DNA from: Alentia gelatinosa
Taxonomy: Eukaryota > Annelida > Polychaeta > Phyllodocida > Polynoidae
Length of the DNA stretch: 64,000 nt
Assembly: GCA_950022655.1 (NCBI GenBank)
Contig: OX465579.1
Location: 51,439,950-51,503,949 of the forward strand
Direction: 5' to 3'
Both the position numbers and the translations under genes were made by a program. The notes below the pieces were generated by a model that saw only the letters and a list, made by a program, of their open reading frames with translations, was not told the DNA's origin and did not search any database. Positions 1 to 11,976 of the stretch are shown here, in pieces. The stretch's first letter is position 1, and each line of letters starts with the position of its first letter.

Positions 1-475
1 AAATGCTGAACATGATTGTATGTGAAAACACTATATAAGAACTACATGATATGATATAATACTGACTTACTACAAATATCAAATCAAGGTGTTGGATGAC
101 TAGTATAATTAATGTTAAAATGTCACTGTATGTAAACGACGTATAATAACCCTGCTTTAATCTGTGATGAACAGTCTAGATATTATCTTTATTTGAGACT
201 CTTAAGAGAATATACAGGAGACTTATTATCTGGAAAACCCATATCTTATTTTTTCATGTCAATAAAGAGTTCTCAATTACTATCTAATATTACTATCCAC
301 ATCTGAAAATGTTAACTTCTGTTTTAGAAATAAAGGACAAAAAAGGGAGTAAATGGAATAAATAAAACGACACAGTGGTCCTGCTGGGGCAGCACTACTA
401 GGGTTCATACCATAAACACTGTTGCTGAAAACTTTTTCACGTTTTTTCACAAAATTAAGCTGAGTCACTCACTAT
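1..475. other. AT-rich DNA, no gene recognised
   Basis: I see no domain, RNA gene or clear repeat here. A 62-codon frame on the minus strand (280-468) has no recognisable motif and is most likely chance. The stretch lies immediately upstream of the LINE at about 485, so part of it could be unrecognised 5' sequence of that element. Confidence 0.5.
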
Positions 476-576
476 GGCCAGTAGTGGTGACCCAGCTCGG
501 AGCACCCCATATATGGTATATGGAGTGCTTGTTTATCATCTAATCATTATCCTCATATTCACTCATTATCAAATTA

Positions 577-1617
577 GTGATACGACATCCGCTATTCGCA
601 TGGAAAATTATAAAAATTTTAAGATACCTAATGTTGAACCTTAACAAAATGAATGGAGTTAAATTAGTTGGACAGAATGTTAGGAGTTTATACTATAAAA
701 AGGAAGAGATCAAGCGTAGTTTCAGTGGAGCCGACTTTATCTGTTTGACAGAGACACTTTTGCATGATGGTTATGATGAACAAATGTTACAATGGGATAA
801 TTAAATTTTTTTTAGGATGGATCGGCAAACTAGTTCATGGGGGGGAGTAGGCTGCTACTTATCGAGCCGTTTCTCTGGACATACTGTATACTCAGATAGG
901 CTGAGTATAACAAATGATCAGCTTTAGATACTTGTCTTGTTAGTTAATAAACCACACTTTAAAAGATTAGCTATCATAGTCTCCTATAAACCGCCCCCGA
1001 AATCCGCTACCATTTTTTATGAAAAATTAGAGGAAATTGTTATGGATGATGAAATGTATAATAGGGAGTTATGGATAATTGGTGACACCAACGTTGATTT
1101 TAAAAGGAATACACAGAATGACTACAAAATTATGATGAATTTCTGTCGCCTGACTGGATTAAAACAAATAATAAATGAAATAACAAGACCCTCCCCTACC
1201 GGTGGAAGTATCATAGACCATATATATACCAATTCTGATTGTATTAAGTTATCACAAACCATGGATGATTTAATTAGTGATCACTACCCCGTTATGGCTA
1301 TTAGGAAGATGGAAAATAAGAAAAAAGAACCGATTAGTTTTGAGGGAAGGAGTTATAAAAATTTAGATCTTGAAGACTTTAGTATTTATCTTGAAAAATA
1401 TAATTGGGAAGAATTCTGGAATAGCACTAATCCAAATTTTTTATGGGATCAACTACTGGTGGTGTTCAATACTTATTTAGATAACTCATGTCCTATTAAA
1501 AAGATGAAGTTCACAGATCGAAAACCTGACTGGATGAGTCGAGAATTAAAAAATTTAATTACTCATAGGAAAAATACTGAAAGAGATCCGAAGAGCGGGA
1601 AGGGAAATCAGGGGTAG
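577..1617 (+). pseudogene. LINE endonuclease domain (APE-like), broken
   Basis: This is the N-terminal EEP (endonuclease/exonuclease/phosphatase) domain of the LINE protein, which nicks target DNA. All parts lie in one frame: QNVRSL and the catalytic-Glu motif TETLL near 675-755, a YKPPP motif after 985, the GDTNVDF motif near 1081, a DHIYTNS motif near 1217, and the SDHYPV catalytic motif near 1277. In-frame stops occur at 802-804 and 925-927. The frame ends at 1615-1617 because of a frameshift in about 1562-1600, after which the continuation lies in the +2 frame. The likely original start is ATG 631 or 649; 577 is only the first ATG in the frame. All expected catalytic residues are still recognisable. 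Confidence 0.85.
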
Positions 1618-3445
1618 ACTAAAAAACGATAAGAGTAAATTTTGTAAGGAAAAATTAGAGGAAGTAAAAGGAGATAGTAAGAAATTTTGGAGCGTAATTA
1701 ATAGTCTGTGGAAATTAAAAAGGGATTCGGTAGAATGTGGACTTGATCATGATGATATACCAATTATTAGGGAAGAAGTTCCAAATTATTTGAATAATTT
1801 TTTTGCTAGTATAGGCAGTGTCCTGTTCTGTAAACTAGACCAGGATTTAGTAAAAACTCATAACCTAGAGCTAAATAATACCCCGGATAATAATGTTGAC
1901 CTTGTTATAAATAATTTTACCAATGCTGACGTGGAAAGGAAAATCTCTGATATCAATGCAAGAAAGTCAAGTGGCATAAAAAATATATCTTCTAAGGTAA
2001 TTCTGCATGGTCTAAAAACACTGAGTCACCATTTTGCGTATTTATGTAATGAATCCATTAAGAATGAAGTTTTTCCTGAATCATGGAAATCTGCCTGTGT
2101 GGTGCCCATTCCAAAACCTGGTAATCCCCGTAATATAGACAACTGGAGGCCTATATCTCTTTCAAAATTACCCAGTAAAATATTAGAGAAATTAATGCAC
2201 TCAACGAAATACGACCTATTGAATAATGCGAATCTTTTTAGTCCCCAACAATACGGTTTTAGACCTGGAATGGGCACCTTGGATGCCATCTTCTCATTAG
2301 TCAAAAGTCTGTATGAAGCTAGAAGTAACAATAAATATACTGTATTATGTTTTGTCGATTTTCGAAAAGCTTTTGATTCAATACATCATGAATTGCTTCT
2401 ATTAAAAATTAAGAAAAAATTACATCTACCCCGGAACATAGTTGGCTGGCTTACTGACTACCTGAATGATCGGACACAGCAATCGAAAGTAAATGGCCTC
2501 CTGTCTGACAGTGCCAGTATTTCCTTTGGTGTACCCCAGGGATCCGTATTAGGTCCTTTGCTTTTCATTATGTTCATCAATGATATTGGTGAATCTATAT
2601 TAAACTCTGAATACCTACAGTATGCAGATGATTTGGTTTTGTTTTACTCCAATCTGGATCCTGATATGGCAGTTTTTAAATTACAAGAAGATTTAACTAA
2701 ACTGTCGACTTGGTGTACAAAAAATGGACTGTCTATAAATACCGGCAAGACTAAAGTTATGTGGCTAACCACTCAGAATAAAATAAAAGATTGTCCTGCC
2801 CTGACACTATCAATGAATAATCAGTGTATTAGTACTTGTAATCATTATATGTACTTAGGGGTCACAATTAATAATACAATGACTTGGAATAAGTGTGCTA
2901 ATGAAATAATAAAGGTAGCTAGTAATAAACTTTTTAAATTTGGGAAACTACGAACCTTTCTAACTTTAGAAGCTGCTAAAGCTATTTATAAGAATAGTGT
3001 ATTGCCGTTCTTTGAATACTGTTCTTTTTTAATTGAATGTATGAGAAAGAGTGATATATATATGATTGATAAGCTAAATAATAGAGGTCTCCGAATTGTT
3101 TTGGGGACAAAAGATAGAAGAAAATCGGTTAAAGATATGATGTATCTGTGTAACATTGAAAATCTGAATTCCAGAAGGAAAATGCAATTAGCAACCATGA
3201 TGTTTAAGTATAGGGTTAAAATAGAATGGTTGGATCCACTGAAAAGAAACACCAGGAGCGATGAGAAGGTTAACTTTCAAATTCCATCTACAAAGAGTAC
3301 AACTGTCATGAAGAGTCTGTATATCCGAGGTGCAAAACTCTGGAATGAACTGCCTAGAATGATACAGTACAGTGACTCTAAGGACAAGTTCAAGAAGGAA
3401 TACAAGGAATATCTGAAACGAGACGGTAATCACAAGAACAAATGA
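1562..3445 (+). pseudogene. LINE reverse transcriptase, open frame, detached from its N-terminus
   Basis: This reverse transcriptase copies element RNA at the nicked target. The frame is open from about 1562, which joins the endonuclease frame across one indel; the first ATG-like start is at 1790, giving 551 residues. Counting from 1790, motifs in order are NWRPISL near residue 118, YGFRPG near 154, VDFRKAFD at 189-196 with catalytic Asp190, GVPQGSVLGP near 247, and the catalytic box YADD at 278-281. These are followed by a thumb with YLGVTI and a C-terminal RGAKLWNELP motif typical of this group. No stop interrupts this part, so it decayed less than the endonuclease. It has no start of its own in the intact element, so it is listed as part of a pseudogene. 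Confidence 0.9.
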
Positions 3446-3620
3446 CTCCGATATTCACAACATCATCATCAACTACATTGACTCATTTTTTATTTTTCCT
3501 CTTATGATATCCTACTATAATAACTTGATACCGTGTATGTATATCTGATGCTGTACTGTTGTATCAGAATAGCTCAACAATATGTATGAGAGACTAAACT
3601 AAAAAAAAATAATAAAATAA

Positions 3621-4109
3621 GGCCGGCAGCAATTATGTATTATCCAAATAGTCTGCAGAGATCAGTGTATTTGTCTCCTTCCAGTCATAGTAAGGTTATC
3701 GGATCAGTGTAGCGGTTTAAATGGAATAAGCATGCTTATAGCTCTACGTTGTGAGTCTATCCATTTCTGTCAGCGAGAGAGAATAATGTCAGATTAGAGG
3801 CCCGCTTATGAGTACCATTGCAGCGTGTTTAATACGGTCAAAATAGATCCTCAACAATGGTTTTAATGATCATAATCATCCTTTATATGTTAATATTTAA
3901 CTGAATAGGCTATTTGTACACTTTTAGACATCAAGATTTGAATAAATGCAGAGAAACGAGTGTGTACTCTATTGTCTCCTATAGCAGACCGCTGTAGCGG
4001 TGAAGGGTCACAGCTCTGACAATAACAAGTAGCAAATGGATATCCTGCATGCACTTACGGTTGATTGATGAGTTTGTATTCATTTATTTTAGTAATGTAA
4101 GAGCGTAAG
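3621..4109. other. Intergenic, nothing recognised
   Basis: AT-rich sequence between the LINE tail and the first foldback element. No coding frame, hairpin or tandem repeat stands out. Confidence 0.5.
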
Positions 4110-4275
4110 GAGGGGTAGGACGAAATCAAAACCAGATTTGTTTTAATCTTGGCTCCCGAATGGGACTCCAGCAGTTTTGGCTCTGAATTTCACTCGGCTC
4201 CGCCTTGTGAAGTTACTACACCACACTCCATCGTCACATATGGGAGCTAAGATTAAAACTCATCTAGTTTTATGA
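4110..4275 (-). mobile_element. Foldback element, partial copy (same arms as 20.9 kb)
   Basis: The outer arms are inverted repeats: GTTTTAATCTTGGCTCCCG on the left against GGGAGCTAAGATTAAAAC on the right. The centre reads TCACTCGGCTCCGCCTTGTGA, a dyad shared with other foldbacks in this window. On the left it is joined to GGGGTAGGACGAAAT, a diverged end of the terminal module seen at 21.05-21.30 kb. The rest of that module (AATGTTAAGYCTATGG) is missing, so this copy is truncated. Confidence 0.6.
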
Positions 4276-4285
4276 TATTATTTTC

Positions 4286-4585
4286 TATAGGGGCAAGGGG
4301 ATGTGTGAGTTGAGGTTGGGGGCATGGAGATTCCGGTGGTTTGCTAACAGTGGTAAGGTGATGTCACTAGTTGTACCACAGTTTGCATATACTGCTCCAT
4401 ACGGATGAGAAGGTTCAGGAGTTGAGGTTGGGGCATGGCGGATCTGGCGCACTGTTGACAGTGATAAGTAGATGGTGCTAGTAGCAGTAAACTCCACGTG
4501 TGCTCTATAGGAGAGTGGGAGTATGGGAGTTGGAGGGGAGGGGGCACGGTGGTTCTGGCGGTTTGCTCACAGTGATAAGCACACC
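4286..4585. repeat. Three degenerate tandem copies, period about 110 bp
   Basis: Units begin with GAGTTGAGG-like words at 4307, 4419 and 4527 (spacings 112 and 108). Each continues through a GGGGCA, a TTTGCT/CTGTT motif and CAGTGRTAAG. Identity is moderate. Overlapping short frames on both strands are by-products. Confidence 0.65.
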
Positions 4586-4950
4586 TCACTGTGTGTACGC
4601 AACGCTAATCTGCCCACACCGCGCTGTCCCCGCTGAAAGTGGACTTCTCCCACCAGAGGGCACGACTGCCACACCCCCGGTTAGTGTAGTCGGCTGGCTG
4701 CGCAGTGTGTTGGGAAGCCGTAGGGTGGCGCCGATGTATGCTGACGCTGATAGGCCTGTCCGCCACCGTCCCGACACTTGCTGGAGTCACCGCCGCGTGG
4801 CGCCGACTACCCACTCGTGTAGTGTGCTCGTCCACCGCCAGGCGAAGATGTTTGCCGACCTTAAGAAAGGAACAAGAAAGGGCAAATAAAAGGGCATTTC
4901 TGCTGACGCTATCGGAAAGGGCACATTGACTTACGTGTAGGTAAGGAAAA
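4586..4950. other. GC-richer islet, no gene recognised
   Basis: Locally CpG- and GC-rich with a 129-codon frame (4500-4889, plus) and overlapping frames on the other strand. None shows a known motif. The frames overlap each other and the upstream repeat, so they are treated as chance. Confidence 0.4.
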
Positions 4951-4954
4951 GCAG

Positions 4955-5170
4955 TTGGTACATTGTGTACTAGGTCACTGAATGCTTGAACCTAGTATAC
5001 TACACTGAATGATGGCACCTCGTGTACTAGGTCACTGAACGCTGACCAGTAGTCTTTTCACGACATAACTGAGCGCTGGTTACTTGTCTACTAGGTAACT
5101 GAACGCTGGCATCTCCTCTACTAGGTATCTGAACTCTGGTACGTACGTCACTATCCGTGGTACCTCATGC
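4955..5170. repeat. Degenerate minisatellite, about 38-55 bp unit
   Basis: The words TACTAGGT-ACTGAACGCTGG recur about five times with variation and variable spacing. No coding frame is associated. Confidence 0.55.
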
Positions 5171-8000
5171 GCTATGGGGTAAAGCTAGGCCCGGTATCAA
5201 CTGAGCTCCCTTAGTAGGTAAACGCCGGGCTTTATATATCTATGTGATACTTTGATATGGCATAATAACGTGTTGTTTCTATTGAATGTATAGTCCTCAC
5301 TTAATATCCCTTAAGATTAAGGTAAGCGTTATAGGCCTACGTCAAGGTATCGTCCCGTTGTGCAAGTGTTAGTTACTCGTACATGTACTACTATTCATAC
5401 TTTATTTCTGTCGGTACCCTGTAGGGCTGCCCATTGTAAAAAGAAAAACGACAGAGATTGTCCATGAGATCTCGGAAGTGTGAGAATGGTGTTCCCAATA
5501 AGTACAGACTCCCGTCCGCGTATATCCCCGTTTCGTGATATCACATTAAGTCACAGTCACGCACGCCTACAATAGGTCTTACCATAATGTAATGCTCATG
5601 ATACCGGAGAGGATGCTCAAACATAACACACAAGGCACAATCGGGAATATCGCCAAACACTCATTACGAGACCGGTTCTAAGGATGAAATAGAAACTGAC
5701 TTCAATCCGAGATAGGAAATAACGGAAGCTTCCCATTTCAGTAGAATTATTGCCTCGCGAGGGAATAAATTCTCATCCTATCTGTCAATGAAAAACGTTT
5801 AAGTGTTGCAAGAAAGCATTGAATATCATCCAGATCATTTTCAGTTTATACACAGTGTATATAAACAGCCATACCTAAGGTGGATATCATTAGGAAGGTG
5901 GCTATCATTAAGGTCTAGATTTTAGACCTACATCCTTCATATTCATTTACTTCTACTTGATACCATTCTGAACTATACAATATGGAAAGTGTGAAAAGGT
6001 CAAATATCACCTTCACTTTAACTTGAACTGCGTCTGAGCGATTAGAAGGAGAGTGACCGGCTCTTGGTACGAGCCGCCGGGGAAATAGGGAGGTGAAAGG
6101 TGCCGCGATGACCGAGTTGCTAAATGGTACTGACGATGTATTCCCCCTCGCTGTCCTCTGACTGCATAGGAACTGACCGCCCAGTGTGGGTGCCCATACT
6201 ATACAGAAGGGGTGGAAGGGCGAAATATTACTTAATGTCTGCGATGTTATGTGCAACATGTTCTATTATTTCTTATTTCCTTGGGGAATATCGCTTCTAG
6301 TCCCTACCTAAAGTCTCTACCTCTGAAGTTCTCTTGGAAGTTTGGAACAATGATTAAAGTATATATTCTCCAGACTAAAAGCAGGGGGAACCACATAAGT
6401 GATCCCCCATTCTGTATATAATACACATTGGACATCATGCTACGGCAAAAACGGTAGATTTCTCCATTCTGGGACATCGAGACATGCATATTTACCAAGC
6501 AAATAGCTGTTCACAGTACTGCCCCATTTCACTATGAAGGCTCTTGCAAAAGTGTACATAATAATCAAATGCAGCACGTTCTTAACAATATCCGTGTGCC
6601 TCTCCTTGAGAATATACCCACCGAGATTCAAAATAAGGAATAATCACTTTTCATTAACTCCAGCTGCAATATCCTATAGCGATAGCTTTTAAAGCTTGAA
6701 TAAAGGCCAGGGATAGTTGAATAGGACCTCGCAGCAAACGGCTTTTAGCTAAATGAACATCAGTTGATATATTTTGAAAGCTGATACATTTCGTACATCT
6801 GAATAGCAGGGAGCTGGATCGAGCAGCTCCGAGCAGTGCCGACTACGAGCAGAAAGTGGCCCTGTGAGCAGCTCACCGCACAGCCCGCCTGACAAACTGC
6901 GCCCCAACCAATGTTTTAAGTAAATGAGCCTCTCTGCCTCCTATTGAATGTCTAAACTACAGCCTGGCCAACTCTAAGCTCGATTGATAGACCACAAATG
7001 AACAGGCCAGGCAATGATCAAGGTAAATGGACTACATCAAGCAGGCGTCGGCTGAAAGGAATTCTCTGTTACATCAAAGGTGGTGATGTCTCCAGTGAAT
7101 GCCAATGCTGCACCGGCACGTGTGTAGCGAGTAGAGGTCATGCAGAGGTCAGCTGTTACTCTGTAACTGATACTCCTGACTACACAGTGACAGCGATAGT
7201 GTCACAGTGAGATGCCGAAACACTGACACTGACAATCTGAGACTGACGTCACGAAAGGAACAGTCTGACACGAGGGGCATGACACTGTCAGAACAATGAC
7301 AAGTCAACATTTGTAACATTGTATTGACAGTCAAATAGATGAGCATGGCGCTGACAGCTACAACCTCACATTGGCCTTAGAAGGGTGACAGGACACCGTG
7401 TCAGAGCACTGCCAACACTGTTGTTGGCAGTGATAACCTGCGAACGACATCATCACATACAATAATATTCAACTTGACATTAACAACTTGAGAAGTTGGC
7501 CTGCTACAGTATTCTGTGAGAGTCAATTTGACCACCATGATGGCTGTCAGAAATTATAGGAATAGTCCGTATGAACAATTGCACAATTCTATACTATCAT
7601 TGGTCGGAGAAATGAAGCGACAAAGCGTATTGAAGGTTATTTCACTGATTGCGTTATTGATTAAAAATCCAATTTGAACAAATTTCGTTTTTTGTTGGAA
7701 ACCCGATCCTCTGAGGTATCTCTCAGGGGGGAGAAGGCAAGATTATAACCCCTTCTTGGATAAGAGCTTTCACAAGAAGCATGAATCCTTCACAGGACTC
7801 TTCGATCGGAGAGGGTTTGTTAGAGAGTGCTGGTTTGAGAGAGATGGATGGAGAGAGAAAAGATGGTTGGAATACGCTGGTGGGACAGTGCTAGTTGCAT
7901 AGGATAGATAGAAATAAATGATTTGAAAGTGAAGGGTCTTGAGGTGATGCCCTGGGAGTGATGATTTGAAGATGATGGTTGAAGGCGGAAGAGTATATAT
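5171..8000. other. Intergenic, nothing recognised
   Basis: No gene or clear mobile element was recognised over 2.8 kb. About 7085-7440 is enriched in TGACA/CACTGACA words on both strands and looks like an old, eroded tandem repeat. Frames of 60-114 codons (for example 5915-6259 minus) lack motifs. Confidence 0.5.
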
Positions 8001-8005
8001 ATTAC

Positions 8006-8130
8006 AATGATTTGATCTGCGTGCTTGTATTCTCCGCGTTATTGACGCGTAGTGATACGCCTCGCTTTCGCTCGAATTATTACTACGCGTTAACTATACG
8101 GAGAATACGGTCATACATATCGAAATCATG
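8006..8130. repeat. Foldback hairpin, apex related to the shared core
   Basis: The arms are GTATTCTCCG...GCGTAGTGAT and ATTACTACGCGTTA...CGGAGAATAC. Outer ATGATTTGAT pairs with ATCGAAATCAT. The apex reads ACGCCTCGCTTTCGCTCGAAT, which resembles the GC-rich dyad at the tips of the other foldbacks. The terminal module is not seen here. Confidence 0.65.
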
Positions 8131-9070
8131 ATAATGTTGTATCTATTACTCAAATTTGGACTACTTATTAGAAGTAAAAAAATCATGTAGATAATTAGAA
8201 ATTCGACGCAATTGCTGTGCATCGTTTATATAAGATAGTTCCTGTAGTTCCCATCAGGTGGCAGAGAAAACTGTATTCTACTGATTAGATTCCAGCTTTC
8301 CGGATCTGTAGACACCAGGTTTAGTATGGAGATTTCATATTAGGTGGGTATATAATAAAGTTCTTGAAGGTGATGGTAGATGTAAATAAGCATGGAAAAG
8401 AGAGACGGATGTCGAGACATATGGAAACACGTGCTCAGAGATCATAGGGTGGCGATGGCCACGTAGTTTGGTCAGGTATAGCTATCCTCTCTCCATCACA
8501 GTCCTCCCTGACAGGAGAGCAGCTCTCTGAGTAGGACTTGGCCACATGTCGCCTAACGTCTCTCCGTTGTCATGGCGAGCCTGAGCCTCTCACCGGCCTC
8601 TCTATCCACGACTGTAACACCCGCGTGCTGTCAGTGACAAGGCGGGGAGTGGGAGAGGGGGTTGCCGTCAAGTCTGTGCCTCGGTACGTCTGTCACCCCG
8701 CCAGGGCGCGGCCCGCACTGTGACCGATCTGGGCGACTGTTTTAAAGCCCCATTCAGATCCTACACGGGAATGAAGTTGTAAATAAAGCTGCGTGACCCG
8801 TGCAATACGTCGCATGCAGCAGCCGGGCGATATATGAGGACGTATAGAGGCGGGAGGTGCACATTGCTGCCCCAACCCCTGTGTACAGCATGATTTACAA
8901 GGCGCACATTAAACAATGCCTCTACCCGCCCGACTGCAGCCTGTTAACGGCCAGATTGCTTTCAAGCCACGTCAAAAACAAACTGTGATTGATCATGATT
9001 GCCGACTTGTATACGTCTGGTGGTCGTGGGTTTGTCTCCTCTGCCTTGAGTCCTCTGTCGGGACGGGACT
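8131..9070. other. Intergenic with a GC-richer islet, possibly regulatory
   Basis: 8.53-8.99 kb is CpG-richer than its surroundings and not repetitive. Short frames on both strands carry no motif. Conserved non-coding DNA is one reading; only alignment to relatives could decide. Confidence 0.3.
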
Positions 9071-9075
9071 TGGTT

Positions 9076-9088
9076 GGGGGGGGGGGGG
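9076..9088. repeat. Homopolymer run of 13 G
   Basis: Thirteen consecutive G directly before the pyrimidine-rich repeat; prone to sequencing-length error. Confidence 0.9.
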
Positions 9089-9124
9089 TGGATGGGGTGG
9101 CTTGCTCACCACACGCCCACTTAC

Positions 9125-9790
9125 TCTCATCTTTTGCTGACTCTATCATCCATCCATTCCAAGCGTCCGCTTTTTCTACCCACCTGTTTTTACTGTACCC
9201 ACCTGCCTGGTCTACCTGCCTATTTACTCTACCCAACCTTCCACACATCCATTTTCAGTACCCATTTTTTTTACCTTTCCACATACCATACCCACCTGCT
9301 AAATGTATCTACCCCCTTTTCACTATTGCCTGCTTACTCTATCCAGAAAATAGTACTTTCACTTTTGCTTCACTCTACCTGCCCACCCTTTATCAGCATC
9401 CGATTATTCTTTCAACCGGCTTACTTTACCCACCTGCTTACTTTGCCTACCAACCTAGGATTATTGCAGGCTTACTCTACATGTCCATATACTCTCCCTT
9501 TCTGCTTTCCCTTCCGGCCACTCACTCTCACCGCCAACTTTCTCCACCTCAGAAGTACTACTAACTTACAATCAATGTACAGTTCTACCTACCCACTAAC
9601 CATCATTTTTAGCTTACTCTATTTGCCCTCTTACTCTTTAAATTTGTCTCTACTTACTGTACATGTCCATTTAGGTGTAGTGCTTGCATACTGTACTTGT
9701 TGTACTTCTGTTTGTGCCCACCTAACTACTCTCATTGCCTGCTTACTCTGACAGGGTGTCTGCTTTAAGTACCTATGTACTCAACTTGCA
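9125..9790. repeat. Pyrimidine-rich degenerate minisatellite
   Basis: The words TTACTCTACCCACCTGCC recur many times with substitutions. Purine depletion on the plus strand removes stop codons, which explains two overlapping long frames (8989-9564 and 9074-9751). Those frames are compositional and not protein genes. Confidence 0.75.
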
Positions 9791-11973
9791 AACACAACCA
9801 CTCTACTCGCTCATCTACTCTACTCTCCCACCTACCTTATGCCGGGGACAAACCAAGCGAGTAACGTCAGCGATCTCCAGAATCGCCATCAAATATTTGC
9901 GTGTATGTGCGATATCATTTCATAATAATATCTCTCACCAATAATTTAGCAATAATCAGGTGAAATATAAAATAATAGTTCACATATGCGCCATTTTGTG
10001 GTGGCGATTCCGGAAATCGCTGCTTGGTGTGTCTCCAGCATAAGCTGTCACGACTATACACCTGCTACACCTCTCTTCTATAGCTGTATCACCACTTCAT
10101 ATCTTTACTACCCATCCCATAACTCTACATCCTTCCCAGTATTTGTTTTGTCCTTCCAGATATTAAAGAACACCTTCTCTTAAAGAAGCGCCACACTGTT
10201 TTTCCCATTGCTGTCCTCTTATTCCTATATTCTAAAATGCACCCTCTTCATCAGCCACTCAGTCACCCAGTCAAATCACAACTCTAGCTCCGCCCATCTG
10301 TCCCTCTATGTCCTCCGCCCACTCATGGTTCACCCATTGCCCTATCCCGGCCCATCCACCTAGCTATCCCTTGCCTGCTATGCCACTCCCATCTCCTCTC
10401 CCAACATACCGATCTCCTACACCCCAACCCTCTCCATCAGTCGTCGGTCCATCATGTATTCATTGATATTAAAAGCCCATATCCCTCCCTGTGAAGGATG
10501 CAGTGCAATCGGTTAGTGGCGGTAAAAAGGCACGTAGGGTCCATCAGATTGTGTCATACCAATGCTTGTGTTATCTATAACGCAGATGTATACTTCTGCC
10601 TTTAGTAAGATAGGTGATGAATATTGAAGGTAAACTTGAATGTGAGACATGCATTACTTTCTTATTGTACGCTCGTGTATGAAGATCTGCTCATACAGAA
10701 TTCTATCTACAGATGTGTAGAGAGACATGTGTGTGAGGTATTTCACCTATAAGAAACTCAATCCCATTAACATTGTGCATGTTATGAAGGATGAGCCTAC
10801 TAATAGTAATTAAGACCATGAAGATCTTTCGTGTATATAAGAAATAGATTCATTTATAAACATCGAACGCGAAGTTTCCCTTACCCTCTCAGCAGTCTCA
10901 ATATTTTTCTCTTTCATTCTAAACTTCATAATATTCTTAGTCCTAAGATCACCTGCAAGGGTTGTTCTGTTTCTAGAAGAAATAAAACTCACTTTCATAT
11001 CCATATTATTCTATAATTCAAAATCTCTGACATTTTGATCCTCTTTTATTTGCTAACCATAGGGGGTAATGAAATATACAGACTACCCTTCCCCTCCCTC
11101 GGACCCTTCAGACTCAGACATCAAAGAGCAACATGAACTAAAACTAACAGTTATCCGGAATGTGGCTGTATGGCGTTATTTGAAGCAGACATCTCGGCTC
11201 CTCTCTGTGTTCTGCACAAGGTGGAACATCTATAGGGAAGTGCTGAGCGACCGTCAGTGACATTTAGAGATCTCGGCGACATTCTGCAGAAGGAATGACA
11301 TTCAGAATCAGAGAACCTGGAGCATGGCCGGTTGAGAGTTGAGAATAGCATCCACGCATCATTACACATGTAGGTCAGAATAAAGCGTGTGTTAGGATAA
11401 AGGATGACTAGCACAGAATATCAGACGTGTAAATCAATGGAAAGTTGCTCTTGTGCACGTATACTTACATATAACCCAACACATTTACTTTTACACTTCA
11501 CACATTACCGGAAGTACATCTGTGTTTGTGCTTTGATGTACCTACCTTGTCACGATATTTAGGGAATACTAATTTATGTGTCAGGATGTAGGAGCTGAAC
11601 AAGGTAGTTTGCTGAACCTATACTAAACGGGCCGATAATCGGATGTGTAATTCCCGCTGTCATTTACCTTTTGAGAACCAAAGCGTACTGGCATTTCATA
11701 GATTACGTGATTAAAGGACCTCATGTAGGCTCAGACTGCGCCAGGCCTCAAAGTGCAGTATAATTTGAAATCAGCTTCATACCTGTTCTAACCTTATATA
11801 CATGTCAAACGCCGTTGGAATATTACAAAAGGTGTAGATATTCAAAGGAATCTAGTTAGATTGGAGTGGCTGTAGATATAATAATCCATTGTGGTTGCCC
11901 GTTGCTGTTTGGGGCTCTCAGAGCGCGACGTAGCAGAGATCACGTCAGGATATTGACCCATTTAAGAGTAGAC
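9791..11973. other. Intergenic, nothing recognised
   Basis: 10.2-10.48 kb is C/T-rich and weakly repetitive. No domain, RNA gene or terminal inverted repeat was recognised in the rest. Confidence 0.5.
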
Positions 11974-11976
11974 TTA

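Larger units (their letters stand above)
485..3620 (+). mobile_element. Non-LTR retrotransposon (LINE, jockey/CR1-like), decayed
   Basis: This copy inserts by target-primed reverse transcription in the known family. What can be seen is an endonuclease region followed by reverse transcriptase, about 155 bp of 3' untranslated sequence, and an A-rich tail (3601-3620, ending AATAATAAAATAA). No ORF1 is visible, so it is 5'-truncated or belongs to a family without a recognisable ORF1. A possible target duplication is GGCCAGTAG (476-484) against GGCCGGCAG (3621-3629), 7 of 9 matching; this is weak, and the 5' limit rests on it. The reading frame carries two stops and one frameshift, so it is not autonomously active. 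Clade assignment is from motif style only. Confidence 0.9.

Noticed and set aside
8989..9751. Two overlapping frames of 191 and 225 codons
   Set aside because: Pyrimidine-rich repeat removes stops; the peptides are low-complexity L/P/T/S/Y with no domain.
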